DNA of 64,000 nucleotides, taken from the NCBI GenBank assembly GCA_033675545.1, contig JAWDGP010007237.1, forward strand, positions 85,001-149,000. The letters run 5' to 3'. Origin of the DNA: Elysia crispata (taxonomy: Eukaryota > Mollusca > Gastropoda > Plakobranchidae). Numbering within the stretch: position 1 is the first letter of the stretch; the number at the start of each line of letters is the position of its first letter. Under the pieces are notes generated by a model that saw nothing but the letters and a program-made list of their open reading frames with translations, did not search any database and had not been told where the DNA came from. Positions 18,233 through 32,209 of the stretch are shown piece after piece. The translations under genes were made by a program, and so were the position numbers.

Positions 18233-18407
18233 CTAGATTGCATAGTCGGTAGAGCGCTGGGCTAAAAAAGAGGAGGTCCGGAGGTCCGAGGTTCAATACA
18301 TGTATATCTATTTGGAATACCTAATGGTGGAGTTGGATCCTATTTGACTTACCAGCCTTTTCATCAGCTTCTTGTAGGGTTTTTCGGGAAACTTTCGAAA
18401 AAAAAAA
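18233..18407 (+). mobile_element. tRNA-derived SINE
   Basis: The head resembles a tRNA gene. There is a D-arm-like word TAGTCGGTAGAGCGCTGG from 18243, and a B-box-like word GGTTCAATAC at 18290-18299, which matches the consensus at most positions. A short GGAGGTCCG duplication sits before the B box. A body of about 100 bp without tRNA likeness follows, ending in an A-run at 18398-18407. The head cannot fold as a full functional tRNA, so a SINE is preferred. No clear target-site duplication was seen. Confidence 0.55.
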
Positions 18408-20469
18408 CAGAATGGTTCATTTGATTTACGTATCATGGTTATTTAATTTGACTTTACTTTGACAAATAATTACAGAACTCACTAGGGAAGGATGGATAAG
18501 ACTATCTTTCTGAGCAGAAACACCTAACGACAGATCCTAACAGATGCTATGTTTATGACTTGACCTTCCAACTTCAACTCATATAGTACATGAGAAGTTA
18601 TTGTACGTGTATTAATAGCAAGCCGGCACTCTTGCGCTTATCTCACATGATGATGCGATAGCTCTCTAAAACCCTGATATATATACGAGCACGAGCAATA
18701 ATTTCCTTGACGTTCTAAAGCGGACTTTAATATCTAAGACGAATATTCCTGTGAAAATATTTTTAAAAATTGGCAGTCTACGTTAGATCTCATTCTAAGT
18801 TTCGTCAACCAACCTGATAGTTTATCTAGTAGTACAGTAGTTCTAGTATTTCATGTTTTATTTTGTCGACCTGAAGAACAATGCATTTGCCATTTTTGCC
18901 ATGGTTGTTCAAATGAAGCCAAGCCTGAAAGAGTTCCGTCAAGTTATGCTATCTTATCATATGCTACATCACAAATATGACGGTGTAATCTGTAAATTAT
19001 ACTTCTAGACACACAGTCAAAGATATGCAATTTAAAAGAGCCATCTAGACTATTATTGGGTGGGGAAATATTCTCCAATCATCATCACACGGATGAATAA
19101 ATACAGTGCAAAAGTCCCTGATTTCTTACATCACATCACCAACCTAAGTTTATTAAGAATTTCAAAGTAATAATCAAACTTAACACATTCCCCTCGAGGC
19201 AAAAACTCAACAAATCAACAAGATGAACACTTTCTGAATCCCAAAACATCTGGGCCAGTAACTTCATGTTCATTTTGGCTCTGTGAGCAGATGGCGGATG
19301 CTACGAAGTCTTCGAATTCCCATTGTCTAGTGTATTTGTTTTAAGCGTTGCGCGTGCGTCACAAACTTATGTCCCCCGATCCATGATCAACTGATCAAGA
19401 AAAAACTAGTCACGTCTTTTTCTTATGGTAATAAGTTAATATGCTCTTTGCTTGACCTGAATCATGCATCTGTGAAAATTTAAAAATAGATCTAGAGGAA
19501 CGTCCCTCCATTATAATTTTATATGCCTAGGCGCCTGACCAATGTGAGCAACGTTTTCAATACACGTTGAGGACAGAATGATGGTATTAGTTGTGTGCGA
19601 ATGTCTCGAAATCATAAATAAAAGTTCATGTCGTCTCGTTTTCAGTGACACACCTGTTCGTACTCGTAACGTTCTAGTCGGACATGGGAACTGTGTATTA
19701 TTAAATTCAGTTAAAAGTACATTATTTCCAACATCTACTTTTGACCAATCTTTAATTAAGACAGCCATTTTGATTTCTTGGGGCAACGTTGTCTATTAGA
19801 TGGCAATGCTAAAAGATAGTACAAAGATAATGTTTTTAAATTTACTGTGGCATATCTTTTGCCTTTGCTCTACATGCATTGAGTTTTAATCGCGACTTGT
19901 AAATTTCAATAGTCCTCTGAGACTTACTTGCTCAAATAAGGGACATGAAATGTGCTAGGAACTCCATTTGCATAGCATGTGAGTGTGTATGTGTAGGGGG
20001 GATAATTCTGGTTTTGGTGGGTTGTTTTGTGATGAATGGAAGGGTTAATCCAAGGTGTGCTACTGGTAATCGAAACACAGAGATGCTAGGTAAAAAACTA
20101 AAAATAGTGCCAGTATTATAAAGACAAATAATTAGGTGAACAATTCATACATTATACTTTTATTGCATTTCAGAATCCAAGGCATTGTCAAGTAAGCAAA
20201 ACAATTAAATTTCTTTGTTATTCCAAATAAAGAAAAAGGTATGCAATGATAAAAGTTGAAACTAAATAAAATACATATTACAAACAATCATATATGGAGC
20301 CATCAGGATGTCAGAGTTTCTTCATTAATTTCAAAGCATCGGTATGTAAGTTACATAATATATGTACATGGAATTTGTTTCTGGCAAACAAAAAAGAAAC
20401 AGGGCGATATGATCTCATACAATTGTCATTAGTTTATGAAATTTGCATGTCTGAAGAAACCTAAAACAG

Positions 20470-20481
20470 GGAGAGAGAGAT

Positions 20482-20542
<61 letters not shown>

Positions 20543-20622
20543 CAGACAGACAGAGACAGACAGACAGACAGATAGACAGACACACACACACACACAACAC
20601 ACAGACACACAGAAAGAGAGAG
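20470..20622. repeat. (GA)n-(GACA)n-(CA)n compound microsatellite
   Basis: GA dinucleotides pass into GACA tetranucleotides and then CACA. It is likely in the 3' flank of VTI1B. Confidence 0.95.
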
Positions 20623-22296
20623 TTTATTTAGAGACTTCACAGAAAATTGAGGTATGCACTTCATCAAGGCATCTCTCTTCTGTTTGTGTGACAATAACAG
20701 TTATTTGAGTAGACCTTTAGAATTAACTGTACTTGGAACCACCAATAATGCCACACATATATAACAATCGATATAGAGCTTGAAAATGTAATGCATCTTG
20801 ACATGCAACCTTGCAATAAAGTGTAATTTCAATTTTGTACGAATGACAAGGCTTCTATATGAACTTATTCTGATTCAACACAATGTATTTAATGTTTTAT
20901 TAAAATCAAAGCTCTGGTACAATTGGCAGTCATGTTCTTCCTCTTTCCATGTAGTGTTAAGGCTTCATCTGCTTTGAAAATGAACAAAGATTTATATACT
21001 TTGTTCTAATTTAACTATAGTTTGATTGAGTGAAAGATATTTCCAAAGAAATGGGGTATTGTAAAGAGTGAATCTTGAATTTCATAAAATATTGTAGTCC
21101 TGATGAATAAATCACACATAAAAGTAATAATATAAAAGTGGATTCTCTTACAACTAGTAAGAGACTTTACAAATAAATATTTTTAAAAAAAAACAGCTTT
21201 CATTCTCACAGAATAGTCAGTAAAGTTCTCCAGCCAGAGGTAATATTGAGAGACAGCCTTTAACACCAATTAACAAATTCAATTTATCTTTCACAGCATT
21301 GCAATATTGCTGCTTTTTTAGGTGCTGAATATTATCAGTCCACAAATTTTATGCATTGCCTCCACCCAGCCACTCAATTACAGATGGATGAAATGGGGGA
21401 AAATGTAGATAAATCCATATCCCAACGCAATACCAACATAAGGTAATAGTAAGATCAAACCCGCAACTGTTAAATTTGATTCTACTTCCAATTTTCATCA
21501 CTAGAATCTCTACTTTTATTATGATTGCTCTGTGATATTATTTCCCCATAAATTTCATTCAGAATCTTCAACAAAGACACCAGTTCCATCAAGCCAGAGA
21601 CAGGGCTGGACAGGTAAGATGGGATCACAAACAACCATAAGATGTCTCCTTCTGGGACTGAACTAAGACCTTCTTATTACCAATCCAAAGCTCTCTCTGA
21701 TTGAGCTTACTGTCGCTTTGAATCATATGTGCACCAGATTTATACAGGTTTCTATGATTCCTCCAAGTTCAAACCAAGTACAAGATCTACTTTTTACCTA
21801 AAAAAACACCTATATTTTTCTCTCTTTCATTATTATAATGTTACATGTCCAAGGCACATTTAAATCCTTTTTATTCTCTTGCCATTAATTTGAGGTATTT
21901 GCAAGGGCCAGCCATTGTGCTCTAAACGGCAATAGACTTTTCTTGTCAAAAAAAAAAATTATTTACCAAGGTACAATTTACAAAATTTTTACACTTTCAC
22001 TTATCAAATCAATGGGAGTATTTATTCACGGGTCAGCTATTTAAAAAAAAAATGAAGCACTTAGTATCTTTTCTCAATATGCAATACTACCTTCCATAAA
22101 ATCTTGATCAAAGCATTCAATCTATGATAGCTGTTATATTTATTTAATTTTAACTTCATGGTAACTGTGTAAATTCTTATTCATAACTATGCATCAAAAT
22201 AAGACTGAGAGAGCTTCATAGCTGTCAAACATTTTGATGTTCACTAAGTTAACAATAGAACTCATCAATAAGCAAACCAAAATTCGGGTAACAGCA

Positions 22297-25200
22297 TCAG
22301 CTGAAGAATTTCCAGTAAGTGATTCCTCCTAATATTGCAAGTTCCACCACAATTATGAGAGCCAGAATAAGTTTATCTGTAGTCACCCTGTATAGAAAAA
22401 AAATTGTTGATCAATCTAATCACAGTGTTCCTATTTAATATTTTTTAATGTATGTGGGCCTAAGAAAGACCCCATCTGTGTAATTTGATAAAACTACATA
22501 TAAATACAAAACTTGAAATAAGAAAAGTTTTTTTTTTCTCTCTCTTGTATTTTATTTCTTTATTTTCCAAACTGACCCTTACTCAGCCTTTAATAAAAAG
22601 CTTACTGCTGAAAACTTTTAATCATTATGCTTATTCTCTGCAAATTTTGGACCAGTTCAAAGCTGATTTGACTACTTTTTATTTAAGGTGTTTGTGAGAG
22701 ATGTGGCAGAATCATTTGCCCAGTTCTGTTAATAATGTATATGGGCCTATGGGAACAAGCAAGAAATTTTGTTGTTGGCCAATTAAAAAAGTGAAAACAC
22801 ATATATTAGAGATATCCAAATCTAAGTAAATGGTGCTACTCATTAAAAATATGTGCCTTGAGCTTTATAGAGGCTTGCATAAGTAAATAAAATCAAATGT
22901 ATTTTAAGTTCTATCCTTATCACAAAAAGCACCTCTTTCCTTTACATTCAAAGACAGAAATGCCTCTATTTTTTTTTTGGTTTGTTTGTTTGTTGTAATT
23001 TAATAAGAAAGATCAATTGAAACTGCCTCAGAAGTCTTTTTTTTTTTTCAATAAAAGCAAGCAAAGCAACAGTCTGATGTTTCCTACACTTGAAAAGATA
23101 AAAAAAAATATAAAATTTTGCAGAAAAATTTTTTTTTATCAATTTAACGTTCTTTAACAGTCCCAAACAGTTTAATTCAATGGTTACTTGTACATTTTTG
23201 CCAAAATTGACATGTAGCCTACTCATCACACCTTGGGATCAAATTCTTGATATGTGCCTTCTCTTTTTAATGCTAGTGGCATATAACAATAGTTCAGTTT
23301 GTTTGATTAATTGGTAGGATCAAAACAAAACTTTTATTACATTTTAGCCTGTGGCCAATGTTTTAATTTCATGTACATAAATTTAGCACTTGAATGCTGA
23401 AATCATTTCTGACTGAATGCTTTGCAACAACCTTTTCAAATTTTGGATGACAGAATGAAAACTCATAATTTGATGATAAAGAAAAAAGGTGCATATTACC
23501 CCTCCAACTTCAAATCATACTTCATAGTATGTATGTTATTCAGTTGAAAATTTTGCTATCATATTTCAAGTATATGGATTGACATTTACCTCTTTTCATG
23601 AAAAAGAAGTTCAGCACCAGGATTCAGTGTGCAATATATTGCTTCAAAAAGTGCCCATTTTATGCTTTTTAAGATCTGAAATTTTATGACACTATCTGAA
23701 TGTGGAAACTCAGGGTTTATATCTATTACCTGCGAGCCATACTTTTGAGAATGCCTCTGCTCCTACCAAGATTAACATCTGTTTCTTCTAGCTGTGAAAA
23801 ATAAAAAAATTATTGTCATATTATTCTCTTCATTGATTAGATGAATATTTGAACAGGCAATAATATAAGTTTATGGAGAAAATGACTGAATTTTGTGGCT
23901 GAAATTTATGATGGCAGTATTAGAAGAAAGTGAAAAACTGCCAAGCAGAATTGGAAACGAAAATGCTGTTGATCTTGTCTCTCTCATTAGCCTTTATTAA
24001 ATAAGAGGCTTTTGTGAGGAATTATGTGATATTGGTTGAAATCATCATGTGCTCTGTTTTCTGGCTGCAGTTTTTAATTGCTTCTGTCCTCCATCTCTCT
24101 GAGAGTCTTTGAGTTACAGGGACAAAATAGGGGCACTCTAAACAGCCACCAATATCTTTTGAACTGATTTTTAAAGTATCTGCCACATTGTAATTCCCTA
24201 ATTATATTAACTTTTGGCAGAGTAAAGTTATATAAAAGTTAAAACTGTTATATTAGACAATGTCAGACTTCTCTTACCCTGTCTCGAGCTCTCACAATTG
24301 TTTCCCTCTGTGTACCTAGCTCATCAATTATTTCAACACCAATCTGATCAGTCTCAGCTGCTATCTGATGCGATCTTGCAATGCTCTCTGAAGCTCTCTG
24401 CAAAGACTGGTGGCCCTGGAAAAGCTTTGCTCGATTTGATGATTCTAAACGCTGAAGAGAGGGAAAGTTGACATTGAAATATCTTGATGCTACATATTGA
24501 CATTAATATGTTTTGTAGCGATATTGTTGCTTTGTGTTTCATTTTTCACTCACTCCTCAGATCATAAACATAATTTTACATAAAGATTATATTCAGAGAG
24601 TGAGTGCATAAAGTTTTTTCCATCAGCCCCATTCAGTCTCCACTATCTGCAACGCAACAGTTTCAGCAAACACGGACTCTATGCAGCAGTGTAAACAACC
24701 CTACACATCACCCCATACTGCTGGTCACTAAGTCGTTTGTAGCACACAGTGTCTTATAAGTATGTTTGAGCAAATATATATATATATATATGATACCTGT
24801 AGGCGTGTGAAATTTATGTCGTTTCATAATTAAGGATTATAAGTTTCTAAGTGATATCCATCATAACACCTTATCTAAATTTTCAATAAATTTTCAAAAT
24901 ACCTCTTAACTTCAAAACACTACTTTCAGAATAAATACTCCTTGCAGAAACAGTGCATTCACAGGGATTAGTATCTCCTGAGACAAAATGATTTTAAAAA
25001 GATTGTCAACACAACATTTTGAAATCTTTGAGAAACAAATTTTTTATGTTACTCTGCATTCTACTTTAGAGTTCATATCTTTACGTCATTTCTCAACCAT
25101 ATTCCATTGTTCCACATGTATAAAACCTTAAATTTACCTCATTCCTGTCAAATCCATAATTGTCAGCACCCCTTGCTCCTCCTCCGCTGCCTCTTTTCTG

Positions 25201-28200
25201 AGTGGAAAAATAACAATCATTTTACTTTATTTTAATTCTCATTGACAACAGCTGTTTTACATCCTTGGAACACACACTCAAGAGTAAAAGTTCTGTTTTT
25301 ACTTTTTCAAATTAATTTTCATTTGAAAAAAAGAAAGATTTGTTATTTTCAAATATATTATTACAGAGACATTTAATTTAATACCAAAGCCCTTACTCTT
25401 ATGAATTTTAAACAAATATGAAATCCTAGATAATTTATTTTAAAAAAAATGAAGATAACAAAACATCATGACATACTTTAAAACAATTTTAAACTTCTTA
25501 CTATAGGTTTACTGATCTTATGTCAATTCAATCAGTAATTTGTAGCAAATTTAAGCAAGTTTGCATCTTATGTAAGGAAAAATAGCAAATTATTAAGTGC
25601 AATACAAAATTATGCAAAAAAAAAAGGCAAATGGCCGACCGGTATTAATGCTCTTCAGAAGAGTTGATAAGAATAAGAGATCCCTTTTCCAAAATCAACT
25701 TATCTAGCTAGGAGAGTACATGTAGTAGGCTAGGCATTTATAACAAGCTAAAGCTGTGTAACATTGCTGTGGTGGGAAGGGAGTGATAAGGCCATATGCA
25801 CAAAAGATGTTATTCAAGAAAAAGGTAGTAAGGACATCCTTTTTTAGAGGTGTATTCATACATGTAAACTTTCAATGATGGTTGAGTTCTGGACATGCAC
25901 CAAGTTTGAACAATTACAAGCATGGAGCATGAAATTTCAAAATTTATAAGGAAAACAAGAAAGGGCCTCAATATTAGATTTAAAGCCATTCAAAAATGTT
26001 TGTGAAACTCCTTTTTTTTTTTTTTTTCAAAAAAATTTAAGAGGTGCTAAATTTGTTGATTTAAAGTCTAGCCTATGAGATCCTCAAACCATTATCAGTT
26101 GAGTAGAGTTAAATTGAGAATGGATACAGGCCCTATCTAAATCTAACTCTTGATCTACAGTCATGTAGATCTAGATTTAGATTTTGTACAGACATGCATT
26201 TTAGGATCAACTGCTTAGTTCTATGTAGCTATTTTCAACAAATTTTTCAATAGTAGAGTTCATTGGATAGGCCATATCAGATATTGTATGGGTTAAATGA
26301 CATAGGCTTCTAATAGTTATAGAAGCATCAAATCTTGAATTATAACCTAAACAAGGCATCAACACAGAGAAAATCTGAAGGTGAAAGGGGCTACATTTAC
26401 ATTTTAAAAAATCATCTCTTGCTAAAAAATTTTTGACTCAAAAAATCTTAAATAAAATTGAGGCATTACGCAGAAACTTGCAAATTATACAGCTGCACTA
26501 TCAGCATTTTTTGTGGGATAGAACAAGTATAAACACTGAAGTTTTTACAACATTTCAAAAAGCGAACAGAATTGTAGGAATATTTTTTTTTGTTACACAC
26601 CAAGTTCCTGGCCAGTTGATCAATGTCATTGCGATAATGTCTGATTCGTCCCAACATTTGTGTTCTGTAATTGACTGGAGCAAGTTTAGCTTCACCTTCC
26701 ATTTCTTGTACCTTACAAAGAATACATTCAAATTTAGTATTTATTTAAAAAAAAAAAATCATCATTCATGAAAGCATAGACATGGTTATAAAAAATGCAT
26801 ACCTATAATTTACATTAGCAATCATAAAAGAAACGTTAATACAGGGATGTTATTTTAAAGGGCACTTTAGTTCAAAACAAAACCTGTTGAACCTAGGAAA
26901 GTGTTTAAAGTTCTTAGGTTTTTTTCATCTAATACATGTCATATAAAAAGGTAAAGATGACTTGAAATCCAAAGCATATGAAGTGTATTTCATCTTTCAA
27001 AACATGTATGAATTTTTAATTTTTGAAAATTGATAAATGTATAGAATTCAAGAAATTCATTATCCCTAACAAAAACTGTAATTCTTTTATCATTCATAAA
27101 AGCAAGAGGGAATAGTATCTATATTATGGTGAAAAATTGAAAGTATATTATTGTAAATAGAAAAATTACCAGTATGTTGGCCTCTTCAAGTTTTCTTTCT
27201 GCCTTTCTATAGGCACTTTTCCTTTCCTCTGTAGAAAGAAAAATTGAAAAACATTGCTTTCAGTACAAATCTACTTGAACTCTAATTTGCATAAGCTCAG
27301 TGTTAAACAGCTAATTCTATGCCACATTTATTTCATTGTTTGACAGGGTACTTGATCCAATGAAAATGTGTCTGCTAAGTCATTTGATCACAATTAATGT
27401 AGTACTAAGTTTAGGGCAAATCTAAATTTTAAATTACTATCATAAAGTGAGTGAAAGGTACCGAAGACAATTCCACACATACTATATAGATAGACAGATA
27501 GATAGATAAATACTTTTTACTCTCACTACAAGGATGGTTTGAACTTAAGCATAAAATCAGTTTAAAAAGTTGAGGTTGAGTTGCTAAGGGTGCAGTCATA
27601 TCCAGCAGTGAGACAGTTGCAATGGTGTGGATGGTTGGCATTGCAAGCAGCCATGCTGGTTAAAGTCAGTCTGAATTTTCATTCTCAGCTTCTTTTAAAA
27701 TAAATTGTAGTAGCTAAATCTAGGTCTGTAGAAAACTTTTACTGTATTAGTACATGTATAAGTTTCTAGAGAAGATTGTAGAAAAAATAAACAAGAGACT
27801 ATATTTATCAAGTGGGCACACAGATTTCAAGCAAAATATTATAGTTACATAATGATAAGGCCTAAAAACAATGCCTTGCAGTTGAACGGATAAAATCAAA
27901 AAAACTAGAATTTAGCAAGGGGAGAGAATGGTTACATATATCAACCAAGATGTCATCCTTGATAACTGCAAGTTTATCAATCAGACTTGAAGGGCCAGGC
28001 TTAGCACTGGTGAGTGGCTGAGGCACCTTACACTTGTAAAGTTAGATTGTAGCAAAATGCATGTTTAAACAGTCAGACATCACATTTCAAAGCTGAAGGT
28101 TAAGGAGAGAAAAAGTCTCACAATGTGTTTCTTAAGTGATTCGGACAAGGGAGATTAAAAGAGAAAAAAAAAAGATATTAAACTCAAGGAGACCTACAAG

Positions 28201-28922
28201 TGAAAATTTTATATTTGGTACCTCACTAAAATTTATTCAGAATTTCAAAGCATGTTCGGCAGATCACTAATGCATGACAGAGATAAGCAGTGCACGGTTA
28301 AGTAAATGATCAAAGGACATTGAATGCCTTTATCCTCTCATGTTAATCGGCAGAAAATACTCTGTCAGCAAGATCTGAGTCACGCTTTGCATTTTCGCAA
28401 ACCTAACCCTGAGGGCATGTACACACCGCAGAAGATCCCCCGCTGTATAGACCAATAACTTAGCTCCATCGCATTCCCCCGACTTAAAATAAAAAGGAAT
28501 ATGCTTGGTTATTATTTCTGAAATCCAACCAATCATGTTAGTTTTTACGATCATTCAGAGAACAGTGGAATTTCCCATTGGTTGAGGCTGACATCTGTGC
28601 ATTATACCACATCATAAGAATATTGCAATCAAACATGTCAGCTGGAAAACCCTACATGCTCTTTATACTGCCATCAAGCATTGGGGAGGTAGTAATGCTG
28701 CGCAGCATGCTTTCGGCACACAAATCCTTAGAGTCAAGCTCCAGTGTTTTGAAAAACGATAATTAAAAGCATAAACTTAGGAAGCTCACAAGATCCACTC
28801 ACTATAGAGCTGTATTGCGCAGAGGAAGCAGGATTGGCATGTCATCAATATGCCTCTTCTGTGTTTATTGAGATACAATACCATCTGCCTTCTTTCTAAA
28901 GACAAGTTAATTAACATCTAAA

Positions 28923-29009
<87 letters not shown>

Positions 29010-29235
29010 TGTGATAAAAGGAAGAAGAAGAAAAAGAATCGGTAGCGCAATACGAGAGCGAGAGCAAATTTTGTGAGAGAGGAAACATTGTGAAAGCAGT
29101 GGGAAAAGATCATCAGTTTAAATGGTATAATAGTTCACCTCCATTGGATGCGTTGAGACTCTTTTCGCCTCCTTGAAGTGCTTCGATTATATCGCTCAGG
29201 TCGCTTTCAAGCGACTCGAACTTTTCCGACGACAT
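22297..29235 (-). CDS. VTI1B: VTI1B, Qb-SNARE of endosome/Golgi transport
   Basis: Seven coding exons on the minus strand: 29235-29139, 27228-27170, 26711-26601, 25197-25138, 24451-24278, 23791-23730 and 22387-22297 (TGA). All are GT/AG with consistent phases; 217 residues, close to animal Vti1 proteins. An in-frame TGA lies four codons before the ATG. Residues 1-89 form the N-terminal helical domain. About 110-190 is the SNARE motif, with the stretch ETDQIG and the zero-layer Gln in GTQRE (Q157), then a basic pair and a C-terminal membrane anchor (about 193-213) with a very short tail. The family acts as the Qb helix in SNARE complexes that drive fusion among the trans-Golgi network, late endosomes and lysosomes. 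A Gly-rich linker (KRGSGGGARG) makes exon 4. VTI1B is preferred over VTI1A because the C-terminal anchor reads VTTDKLILALIIVVELAILG. Intron 1 carries a GA array. Confidence 0.95.
24774..24791. repeat. Short (AT)n tract
   Basis: Short AT dinucleotide run within VTI1B intron 4. Confidence 0.9.
28925..29010. repeat. (GA)n microsatellite in VTI1B intron 1
   Basis: About 85 bp of GA on the plus strand, hence CT in the VTI1B sense strand. It begins about 130 bp past the exon 1 donor. Confidence 0.97.
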
Positions 29236-29243
29236 TTTGCCTT

Positions 29244-29253
29244 GTCATGTGAC
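29244..29253. promoter_or_regulatory. Palindromic E-box (M-box type) before VTI1B start
   Basis: GTCATGTGAC lies 9 bp upstream of the VTI1B ATG. It matches the MITF/TFE-type M-box and is one base from the CLEAR element GTCACGTGAC of lysosomal genes. Its function here is inference. Confidence 0.3.
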
Positions 29254-30681
29254 TTTTGTTGATTTTTTTTTTCTTTGATGTATTGACTCATAAGAGCTCT
29301 AAAGACTGAAATAGAAAAAGTTTTGAAAAGAAATATTATTTACAAAGTTTCTTCTAACAAACATCATGATATACATTTTCAATGAAATATTCAATGAGTT
29401 AACATTGATTGGCAATAATCTGTACGCAGATTTATTACATTTCTTTCCTCAAAGGGAAAAAAATATATGAAAAAGCAGGTAATAGTAAAATACCCGTAAA
29501 AACTGGCCAAGTTTCGCTTTTACTTTTGCTACCGTCTGTCCACATAGTACTCAGTCGTTTCAGATTTTGAGGTATCCAGAATCTATTAAGAATCTTTTCG
29601 GTGTGAAGCTCAGCTCAGAACGTTAAAAATTAAACTCGACTAGAGCCTACATACACCAAATTGCAATGTTAGAATCAGTAAAAATCTAGATTGATCTAGC
29701 TTCATAATTTGGTAGCTTTTCAGCTAGTCTAGACCTATTACCAATTCGTCACAGATAACGGTAATGGAGTTAAAAATAAAAATGGAATTAAAATGCCCTA
29801 TAACATATGAGCTCTTAGACAAAGTGAAATGCCGAGAAGGGATAAATTTCTTTCTACTTAATAAAAATAATGTAAGAGAAAATTAAGGCTCACAGGTCAG
29901 TGGGACACTGTTTTAACATTTAAGATTTATTGAAAATAATATGAATGTAATAAAGAGTAAAAGATTTCAGCCATGGACATTTTTTTTTTAAAATCCATAT
30001 CATGATAAAACTTGATAAATAATTTGATACCCCAGCAAAAACGTGTAGAAACATTAACTCGGAAATTTTTAACAAGTTGAAACAATGGGTGCATGTAAAG
30101 ATGTCTTGCATAATGCAATATGCATGCATTTCCTTGACTTTTATATTTTTTAAGAATCAAGAACTATCTTCATTATCAACTGTTTTATAAAGTTTTAGTG
30201 GTGTGTGATCTCCTGATTCAATTAGTAAAATTATCCCCAATACAAGCCTGTAATACATTATACAAAGAGCAGATCATTTGAGATCAAGATCTGGAGGACA
30301 GTTTCATAAAAATTCCTTATTTGGACCCTGGTAGTTGAGTGTTTATCTGTTTTTAAGGCCAGTTTCCAAGTACCCTTTGAGTTTGCCTTCTTTTTTCCAT
30401 CCTTTTCAGTGCCTCACAACCTATAGATATTATATATCATATCTATAGTAAAACAATTTTTGTTCATGTGACTCAAATTGAAGATTTAAATTTAGATTTT
30501 GTCTTTTCAGATGAGTAATTTGTTGGTCCAGAGTCTGTATCTAGAACTTTTTTTATGTCTTTTTAATACTTTCCACTTTTTCTTGGTCTTGATGGAATAA
30601 TGAACAAAATGGGACAAAATTGATGAAACAAAGAATAAAAACATCCATCACCTGAAAGCAAAACTTTTTCATTCAAAGATC

Positions 30682-31230
30682 AAAAAGGTATGGAATAATT
30701 CAACTTAAGATTTTCGTCAATCATACATTAGTTGCAGGCTATTAAAAAAATGTTTGTGATTAAATTGATTCTATTCCTTGCAAATGCACATCCAGGTATA
30801 TAAAAGAAATAACCCTATGAATGCCTTAAGATAATATTATATTAGTGCTTTATTTTGTTAACAGTTTCTTTACAACATAGAAATGCAGTTACAGGAATTT
30901 TTATCTTTTTTTTTTATTATTTTGGCAAAATATGTTTCACTTTGTCAATTTAGATTTGAGTCTTAGAAAAAGGTATGGAATAATTCAACTTAAGATTTTC
31001 GTCAATTATACATTAGTTGTAGGCTATAAAAAAATGTTTGTGATTAAATTGATTCTATGCCTTGCAAATGCACATCCAGGTATATAAAAGAAATAACCCT
31101 ATGAATGCCTTAAGATAATATTATATTAGTGCTTTATTTTGTTAACAGTTTCTTTACAACATAGAAATGCAGTTATAGGAATTTTTATCTTTTTTTTTAT
31201 TATTATTTTGACAAAATATGTTTCACTTTG
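30682..31230. repeat. Tandem duplication, period about 285 bp
   Basis: Two adjacent copies (about 30682-30966 and 30967-31230) share nearly all bases by eye, differing by a few substitutions and small indels in T and A runs. Both contain AATAACCCTATGAATGCC and the word TTAACAGTTTCTTTACAACA. Confidence 0.9.
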
Positions 31231-32179
31231 TCAAGAGCTGAACATAATTTGTCTTCAAAAGTTCAATCCTCTATGGCAGAGGAAAAATCTGTTACTGTTT
31301 AAATCTGGCTAACTTCAATTTTTTTTTTTAGTAAACCTAATCAGTGATTAATACCTTATTAATTATTGTGGCCTTACCTAAATTGTTCAATCTTTTAATT
31401 CATGTATATAGGATCCATATCAAATTTTTGCTGGCACTTGTGTGCTTGATACTTTTTGTTGTCGAAGTTACTTTCATGGTAGCTTTTTAGTGCTTAAAAA
31501 AAAAGCACTCCAACAGCCACAAGTGGGTGGATAAACTTTTTTTAATTTACAAGCAAGAATTATTTATCAAAGATCCTTATGGCAGTGCACTTATCTCCAA
31601 TTGAGATCTACTATAGAGTGCTTGCAATAGTATACTCTCAGCCATATTTGCATTTTCTGCATTCCGTTCTTCTCACACAATTGTTTTGTTATGGAGCCTT
31701 TTCCTCTGAGTAACACCTATCTCCAAAAAAATAAGACTGCTATCTTTGTACAAGCTAATTTTTTTTTAAATTATATCTTCATTTGGTAAAATTTTAGTGA
31801 TTGCTCTTCAATTCATGTAATTTTTAAGATTGCTAGGAAGTGCTTGAAATATGCAAATAAGATATTTTGACTTTAATTGAGGGAAAGATTGATGAGGATG
31901 ATTTGCTTATCATTAATTTGCTTATAAATGTGATGTTTGTGGGTAAGATTTTGGTTTTGATTTTAAAGAAAAAAAAAAGTTGTTCTTTATAAATCTTATT
32001 ATGGATCAGATATATACACGTGGAAACAATAAATGAAAAGAGATGTGTTCAATAGTGCAGTTGGAGTACAATAAAAGTGTAAGAGAAAAGTATGTATAAA
32101 GAGTTAGATGGTGACAAATGTAGAAACTATGAAAGGAAGAAATTGTTTAAAATCAATTATTGTTTTAACTTTTCTCCAG

Positions 32180-32209
32180 GATTGAAATTACCTTCATGGA
32201 GAAGAGGTC
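32180..32209 (+). other. B3GAT3 5' untranslated segment
   Basis: A good acceptor (TTTCTCCAG) ends at 32179. The 30 bases before the ATG contain an in-frame TGA at 32183 and an out-of-frame ATG at 32196. This implies at least one further non-coding exon upstream. Confidence 0.6.

Larger units (their letters stand above)
29236..32179. other. Divergent intergenic region VTI1B / B3GAT3
   Basis: About 3 kb between two head-to-head genes. It should contain both promoters and at least one B3GAT3 5' untranslated exon, whose position could not be fixed. It also contains the 285-bp tandem duplication at 30682-31230. No coding sequence was recognised. Confidence 0.7.

Noticed and set aside
19511-19799. 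Overlapping frames of 91 and 73 codons on opposite strands.
   Set aside because: No recognisable family and no splice sites that give a gene model.
23701-24451. Apparent seven-residue deletion in the VTI1B SNARE motif when first aligned to human VTI1B.
   Set aside because: Realignment with the exon 5 end (QRETIVRARDR) shows the motif is full length; the gap was an alignment slip.
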